Below, one piece after another: positions 34,628 through 38,841 of a stretch of 38,841 nt of DNA. The notes under the pieces were generated by a model. That model was not told the origin of the DNA and made no database searches. It saw only the letters and a list, made by a program, of their open reading frames with translations. The position numbers and the translations under genes are program-made. Location of the stretch: NCBI GenBank assembly GCA_031265445.1, contig JAISCQ010000164.1:1-38841 (forward strand). The letters run 5' to 3'. Every line of letters starts with the position of its first letter. Positions within the stretch are counted from its first letter, which is position 1. This DNA is from Bacteroidales bacterium (GTDB lineage Bacteria > Bacteroidota > Bacteroidia > Bacteroidales > UBA4181).

Positions 34628-35364
34628 CCGCCCCCTCCCAGCAGATGATTTTCGGGTTGCATCCGCTCATGGAAGCGATTGATGCAGGCCGCGAGATCAG
34701 CAAGGTATTGTTACGGAAAGGTCTCGCAGGCGACATGTACCGCGAATTACTTGTGTCGTTGCGGAAACATGACATACCTTCGCAGGTGGTGCCTGTGGAG
34801 AAGCTCAACCGAATTACCCGTAAAAACCACCAGGGAGTGATTGCGTTCGTGTCGCCGGTAGAATATGTCCGCATCGAAAACCTGATCCCGTCGTTGTTCG
34901 AAAACGGTGAAAACCCGTTCATTATCATTTGCGAAGGAATAACCGACACCCGCAATGCAGGCGCCATAGCGCGCACGGCCGAGTGTGCCGGAGCACATGC
35001 CATACTCCTGCCCACCAAAGGTTCGGCCATGATCAGCGCCGATGCAGTGAAAACATCTGCCGGGGCGCTGAACCACATTGCCGTTTGCCGGACGGACAAC
35101 TTGCGATCAACCCTTGTGTTTCTGAAAAACAGCGGATTGAAAATTATTGCCGCCACGGAAAAAGCCCGTGACATATATCATCAGGTCGATCTCACAGGCC
35201 CGGCTGCCTTGTTACTGGGCGCCGAAGATGCCGGCATACCCGCCGAATATCTGCGGATGGCCGATGTTGCAGTGAAAATTCCGGTGAAAGGTCATGTATC
35301 ATCGCTTAATGTATCGGCGGCGGCGGCGGTACTGATGTACGAAATGGTGAAACAAAATCATTGA
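34624..35364 (+). CDS. rlmB: 23S rRNA 2'-O-methyltransferase of the RlmB/TrmH family
   Basis: A SPOUT-fold enzyme that uses S-adenosylmethionine to methylate a ribose in RNA; RlmB acts on G2251 of 23S rRNA. The 246 residues have the short N-terminal substrate-binding domain (IFGLHPLMEAIDAGREISKV) and the three SpoU motifs: DTRNAGAIARTAECAGA, LLLGAEDAGIP and IPVKGHVSSLNVSAAAAVLMYE. Target specificity cannot be fixed from sequence alone. Start and upstream stop overlap by four bases (ATGA at 34624-34627), so translation is probably coupled to the GWxTD gene. Confidence 0.92.
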   Translation: MTAPSQQMIFGLHPLMEAIDAGREISKVLLRKGLAGDMYRELLVSLRKHDIPSQVVPVEKLNRITRKNHQGVIAFVSPVEYVRIENLIPSLFENGENPFIIICEGITDTRNAGAIARTAECAGAHAILLPTKGSAMISADAVKTSAGALNHIAVCRTDNLRSTLVFLKNSGLKIIAATEKARDIYHQVDLTGPAALLLGAEDAGIPAEYLRMADVAVKIPVKGHVSSLNVSAAAAVLMYEMVKQNH

Positions 35365-35442
35365 TGAGCGGCTGGATGACCGCAAAGATGAAGTTGAACG
35401 ACGCATCGGTTCGGTTCCTTCGGTCGCTCACTCTGCAAGCAA

Positions 35443-35475
35443 CCCCTGACACTGCTGACAGGGTTGAGCCGCTCG
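35443..35475. repeat. Fragment of the window-end repeat family
   Basis: CTGACAGGGTTGAGCCGCTCG resembles, with gaps, the stretch joining CGCTGACAGGG and the hairpin arm GAGCGGC at 263-296. It lies between rlmB and ppdK. Confidence 0.45.
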
Positions 35476-35580
35476 TAGATTGAGGTTTCTTTGTCAGTGA
35501 AAATCAATCTGATAAAATCACAGCGTCTCAAAAAAAGAAAGAACCCGAAAGTAGCCTGTATGATTTTTTTGTTTTTTTTA

Positions 35581-35588
35581 TACTTTTG
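35581..35588 (+). promoter_or_regulatory. -7 element for ppdK
   Basis: TACTTTTG lies 37 bases before the ATG at 35625 and overlaps an in-frame TTG at 35586. That rules the TTG out as a start if this promoter is used. Confidence 0.5.
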
Positions 35589-35624
35589 TCCTCAGAAAAT
35601 CACATCATAAATCTTAATAAACCA

Positions 35625-38357
35625 ATGTCCAAAAACAAATATGTATATTTTTTCGGGAACAAGACCGCCGAAGGTAACGGTTCGATGAAAGACCTGCTGG
35701 GTGGCAAGGGCGCCAACCTGGCCGATATGAACTTGATAGGAATCCCCGTACCTCCGGGTTTTACCATTACAACGGAAATCTGTACCGAATATTACAAGAC
35801 AGGCCGCGAAGGCGTTATTCAAACCATCTGTCCCGCAGTGGAGGAAGCCATGAAGAAAGTAGAAGCCGCTGTTGCCGGGCCTAAATTCGGCGACAAGACC
35901 AATCCGCTTTTGGTTTCTGTGCGTTCGGGCGCCCGCGCCTCCATGCCGGGTATGATGGACACCATCCTCAACCTTGGCCTGAACGACGATGTTGTGGAAG
36001 CTATCGCTGTGAAGACCGGCAATCCGCGTTTTGCATGGGACTCGTACCGCCGCTTCGTGCAGATGTACGGCGACGTGGTACTCGACCTGAAACCCGTGTC
36101 GAAGGAAGACCACGACCCGTTTGAAGAAATCATCGACCGTATGAAGAAGGAACGCGGTGTTGAACTCGATACCGACCTTACCACCGGCGATTTGAAGGAA
36201 TTGGTGGCCCGTTTCAAGAAAGCCGTCAAAGAAAAAACCGGGAAAGACTTCCCTGCCGATCCATGGGAACAACTATGGGGCGCTGTCATGGCTGTTTTCG
36301 GAAGCTGGATGAACGACCGCGCCATCCTCTACCGCAAACTGAACCAGATACCCGCCGAATGGGGTACAGCCGTGAATGTACAGGCCATGGTATTCGGCAA
36401 CATGGGCGCCAACTCGGCCACAGGTGTTGCTTTCACCCGCGATGCCGGTACGGGCGAAGCCTTATTCAATGGCGAATACCTGATCAACGCACAGGGCGAA
36501 GACGTGGTAGCCGGAATCCGTACTCCGCAGCAGATCACCAGGATCGGTTCGCAACGCTGGGCCAAACTGGCCGGCGTATCCGAAGAGGAACGCGCCGCCA
36601 GGTACCCGTCGCTCGAAGAAGCCATGCCGTCGGTTTACAAGGACCTGTTCGACACCCAGAAACACCTGGAAACACATCACAGGGACATGCAGGACATCGA
36701 ATTTACCATCCAGGACGGTAAGCTCTGGATGCTGCAAACCCGTAGCGGCAAACGTACCGGTGCGGCCATGGTGAAAATAGCAATGGATATGTGCCGCGAA
36801 GGCATGATCGGCGAGGAAACAGCCGTATTGCGCTGCGAAGCGCAGAAACTGGACGAATTGCTGCATCCTGTTTTCGATAAGGACGCTTTGGCAAAAGCAT
36901 CGGTGATTGCACAGGGATTACCTGCTTCTCCGGGCGCTGCCACCGGACAGATCGTATTCTTTGCCGAAGATGCCGAAAGTTGGGCTGCCGGCGGCAAGAA
37001 AACCATTCTGGTACGTGTTGAAACCTCTCCGGAAGATTTGAAAGGAATGCATGTAGCACAGGGCATCCTTACTGCACGCGGCGGTATGACCTCACACGCC
37101 GCCGTCGTGGCTCGCGGCATGGGGAAATGCTGCGTATCGGGCGCCGGGAACCTCGTGATCGACTACAAGGCGCGCACATTAACCACCAAAGGCAAGACTT
37201 ACAGGGAAGGCGACTGGATTTCGCTCAACGGATCAACCGGTAATGTCTACGAAGGCCGAATCAAGACCAGGGAAGCCGAACTGAGCGGCGACTTCGGCGA
37301 ACTGATGTGCCTGGCCAGCAAATACGCCCGCCTGCAGGTTCGCACCAACGCCGACACACCGCACGACGCCAGGGTTGCCCGCGATTTCGGCGCACAGGGC
37401 ATCGGCTTGTGCCGCACCGAGCACATGTTCTTCGACGGCGACAAGATCGTCCCGATGCGCGAAATGATCCTGGCCGACGACGAAACCGGACGCCGCAAGG
37501 CGCTCGCCAAACTCCTCCCGTTGCAACGCGCCGACTTCGAAGGTATTTTCGAAACCATGCAGGGCTTGCCGGTAACCGTTCGTTTGCTCGATCCGCCACT
37601 GCACGAATTTGTACCGCACGATGAAAAAGGTCAAACCGAAATGGCGCAGGTAATGGGCGTTTCGTTGCAAAAAGTGAAAGAAAAAGTAGAATCGCTGCAC
37701 GAATTCAACCCGATGCTTGGTCACCGCGGTTGCCGTTTGGGGAATACTTATCCTGAAATTACCGAAATGCAGACCCGCGCCATCATCGAGGCTGCTTTGA
37801 ACCTGAAGAAACGCGGTATCGAAGCCATCCCCGAAATCATGGTTCCGCTGGTAGGCATCCTGTACGAACTGAAATTGCAGGAAAAGATCATCCGCGAAAC
37901 CGCCCGGAAAGTTTTCGACGAACGCAACGATCATATCGACTTCAAGGTAGGTACGATGATCGAAGTGCCGCGGGCTGCGCTTACCGCCAACCGCATTGCC
38001 GAGGCGGCCGAGTTTTTCTCGTTCGGCACCAATGACCTGACGCAAATGACCTTCGGCTATTCCCGCGATGATATTGGCAAATTCCTGCCGGTATACCTGG
38101 AAAAAGGCATCCTGAAAAACGACCCGTTCGAAATCCTCGACCAAAAAGGCGTCGGACAACTGATCAGCATGGCCACCGTCAATGGCCGTTCCATCCGTCC
38201 CGATTTGAAAGTCGGTATCTGCGGCGAACATGGCGGCGAACCGAGCTCCGTGGAATTTTGCCACCATATCGGCCTCAACTATGTGAGCTGCTCGCCTTTC
38301 CGCGTGCCCATTGCACGTTTGGCAGCCGCACACGCAGCCATCAAGGGAAACCACTAA
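35625..38357 (+). CDS. ppdK: Pyruvate, phosphate dikinase
   Basis: PPDK interconverts pyruvate, ATP and phosphate with phosphoenolpyruvate, AMP and pyrophosphate in the cytosol. In fermenting Bacteroidota it can run glycolytically to save energy as pyrophosphate. The 910 residues contain the N-terminal ATP-grasp region ([44 protein letters not shown]), the phosphohistidine His491 in [13 protein letters not shown], and the C-terminal PEP barrel with [23 protein letters not shown] and the catalytic Cys889 in [17 protein letters not shown]. The ATG at 35625 ([14 protein letters not shown]) is chosen; the upstream TTG lies in the promoter. A strong terminator follows. Confidence 0.97.
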   Translation: MSKNKYVYFFGNKTAEGNGSMKDLLGGKGANLADMNLIGIPVPPGFTITTEICTEYYKTGREGVIQTICPAVEEAMKKVEAAVAGPKFGDKTNPLLVSVRSGARASMPGMMDTILNLGLNDDVVEAIAVKTGNPRFAWDSYRRFVQMYGDVVLDLKPVSKEDHDPFEEIIDRMKKERGVELDTDLTTGDLKELVARFKKAVKEKTGKDFPADPWEQLWGAVMAVFGSWMNDRAILYRKLNQIPAEWGTAVNVQAMVFGNMGANSATGVAFTRDAGTGEALFNGEYLINAQGEDVVAGIRTPQQITRIGSQRWAKLAGVSEEERAARYPSLEEAMPSVYKDLFDTQKHLETHHRDMQDIEFTIQDGKLWMLQTRSGKRTGAAMVKIAMDMCREGMIGEETAVLRCEAQKLDELLHPVFDKDALAKASVIAQGLPASPGAATGQIVFFAEDAESWAAGGKKTILVRVETSPEDLKGMHVAQGILTARGGMTSHAAVVARGMGKCCVSGAGNLVIDYKARTLTTKGKTYREGDWISLNGSTGNVYEGRIKTREAELSGDFGELMCLASKYARLQVRTNADTPHDARVARDFGAQGIGLCRTEHMFFDGDKIVPMREMILADDETGRRKALAKLLPLQRADFEGIFETMQGLPVTVRLLDPPLHEFVPHDEKGQTEMAQVMGVSLQKVKEKVESLHEFNPMLGHRGCRLGNTYPEITEMQTRAIIEAALNLKKRGIEAIPEIMVPLVGILYELKLQEKIIRETARKVFDERNDHIDFKVGTMIEVPRAALTANRIAEAAEFFSFGTNDLTQMTFGYSRDDIGKFLPVYLEKGILKNDPFEILDQKGVGQLISMATVNGRSIRPDLKVGICGEHGGEPSSVEFCHHIGLNYVSCSPFRVPIARLAAAHAAIKGNH

Positions 38358-38370
38358 ACAAAGTGCGAAC

Positions 38371-38396
38371 GGTTCATGATGCATGCACCATGAACC
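38371..38396 (+). other. Stem-loop between ppdK and its terminator
   Basis: GGTTCATG (38371-38378) and CATGAACC (38389-38396) form an 8-bp stem with a ten-base loop. There is no U-tract, so it may protect the 3' end of the transcript rather than terminate it. Confidence 0.45.
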
Positions 38397-38422
38397 GCAA
38401 CCGGCTATTGTTGAATATCTTG

Positions 38423-38457
38423 AAACCCGGCAGATCAACCATTTGCCGGGTTTTTTT
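38423..38457 (+). terminator. Intrinsic terminator of ppdK
   Basis: AAACCCGGCA (38423-38432) and TGCCGGGTTT (38444-38453) pair perfectly around an 11-base loop, with T continuing to 38457. Confidence 0.92.
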
Positions 38458-38474
38458 AATGAGAAACCTGACTG

Positions 38475-38563
38475 TAGAGACGCGATGCATCGCGTCTCCA
38501 ACCCCTGTAGCAAAGACGCGTCTCCAACCCCTGTCGGCAAAGACGCGATGCATCGCGTCTCTA
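38475..38563. repeat. GAGACGCGATGCATCGCGTCTC palindromes, two full and one deleted copy
   Basis: A 22-base perfect palindrome is at 38477-38498 and its 20-base core recurs at 38541-38560. Between them, AGACGCGTCTCC at about 38513-38524 is a copy lacking the central bases. The copies are joined by CAACCCCTGT linkers. Palindromes of this type are dispersed in many bacterial genomes. Confidence 0.8.
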
Positions 38564-38572
38564 CAACGCAGC

Positions 38573-38737
38573 CTGTCAGGTTCGTATACGTAAGCTTACG
38601 TAAAAAAACGACCTGACAGGGTCGCCGCGACCTGTCAGGGTCAATAACAATAACAATAACAAAACCACCGCTGACAGGGTCTGTCGACCACTGTCAGGGT
38701 AGCGCTGTTGAGCCGAATTTGCAATTCGGCTCGGAAC
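38573..38737. repeat. Palindromic dispersed-repeat cluster, right copy (inverted relative to the left)
   Basis: Modules A (about 38573-38643) and B (about 38642-38737) are the reverse complements of 151-220 and 434-538, with small differences such as extra A residues after TTACGTA. Here the modules are contiguous, while in the left cluster other hairpins lie between them. The GAGCCGAATT hairpin is at 38710-38732. A short AATAAC microsatellite sits between the modules. Confidence 0.85.
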
Positions 38738-38740
38738 ATG

Positions 38741-38841
38741 AGGGTGTGTCAAAAGTGGCACATCCTCTTTTTCTATTGGAAGTGCCTCATGCGGCATGTT
38801 TCATTTTGAAGCACCATTTTTGCCTTACTTTTGATTGTGGG
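38741..38841 (+). mobile_element. Possible left end of an insertion sequence, incomplete
   Basis: Directly after the repeat, GAGGGTGTGTCAAAAGTGG (from 38740) resembles terminal inverted repeats of several Bacteroidota insertion sequences. A -7-like TACTTTTG is at 38826-38833. No transposase codons are within the window, so this is tentative. The same first bases pair with CACATCCTC followed by TTTTT, so a terminator is an alternative reading. Confidence 0.3.

Noticed and set aside
35364-35483. 39-codon frame whose ATG overlaps the rlmB stop
   Set aside because: Half of it is repeat-family sequence and no similarity or downstream context supports it, although the overlap itself is suggestive.

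Overview
The window looks like chromosomal DNA of a Bacteroidota bacterium, probably order Bacteroidales, at roughly 50% GC. Four things point there. A -7 element of the form TAnnTTTG, often with an upstream TTTG, sits before most transcription units. Shine-Dalgarno sequences are weak. The gene families are typical of the phylum: a GH92 mannosidase lipoprotein, a hybrid two-component system with an AraC output domain, a GWxTD lipoprotein, a TlpA-like lipoprotein with a long N-terminal region, and a BT0820-type HAD protein. The pathways also fit: pyruvate phosphate dikinase and the futalosine menaquinone route. No tRNA, rRNA, CRISPR array, prophage or complete insertion sequence was seen.

Layout. 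1-518 holds the first codons of a gene leaving the window on the left and a dense palindromic repeat cluster. 519-9439 carries GH92 and uvrA on the minus strand, a LolA-like gene on plus, then htpG and a small HAD gene on minus. 9647-12860 has a thioesterase, an orphan MacB/LolD-type ATPase and a TlpA-like lipoprotein. 12861-13916 is about 1 kb without an intact gene, with a 23-bp and a 21-bp tandem repeat and a start-less frame that may be a gene remnant. 13917-17933 is a 1338-residue hybrid sensor/regulator. 17994-21578 is a minus-strand run: DeoR regulator, mqnC, then trpB2 behind its own leader. 21839-28658 holds a flavin split-barrel protein, a ModF-like ATPase, ruvB, an L-serine dehydratase, an orphan VWA protein, an anti-sigma-type ATPase and ybeY. 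28691-32432 holds a small unlisted membrane protein, a PAS histidine kinase and a phosphohexomutase. 32551-38357 holds an AlbA-type regulator, a GWxTD lipoprotein, an rRNA methyltransferase and ppdK. The right end repeats the left-end repeat family in inverted orientation, followed by a possible insertion-sequence end.

The strongest discovery is upstream of trpB2 (minus strand, 19362-19612). A canonical Bacteroidota promoter is followed by a 21-codon leader ORF with three consecutive Trp codons, a perfect 12-bp terminator hairpin with a U-rich tail, and an alternative pairing in which the segment containing the leader stop codon can sequester the 5' arm of the terminator. This is a complete textbook transcription attenuator controlling a solitary trpB2.

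Other points worth following are: hairpin repeats whose stems differ but stay paired while their flanks are conserved; the same repeat supplying the last codons of the GH92 gene; a 43-codon membrane protein with a His/Asp-rich tail next to the histidine kinase; and a 134-codon start-less reading frame across a 21-bp minisatellite.
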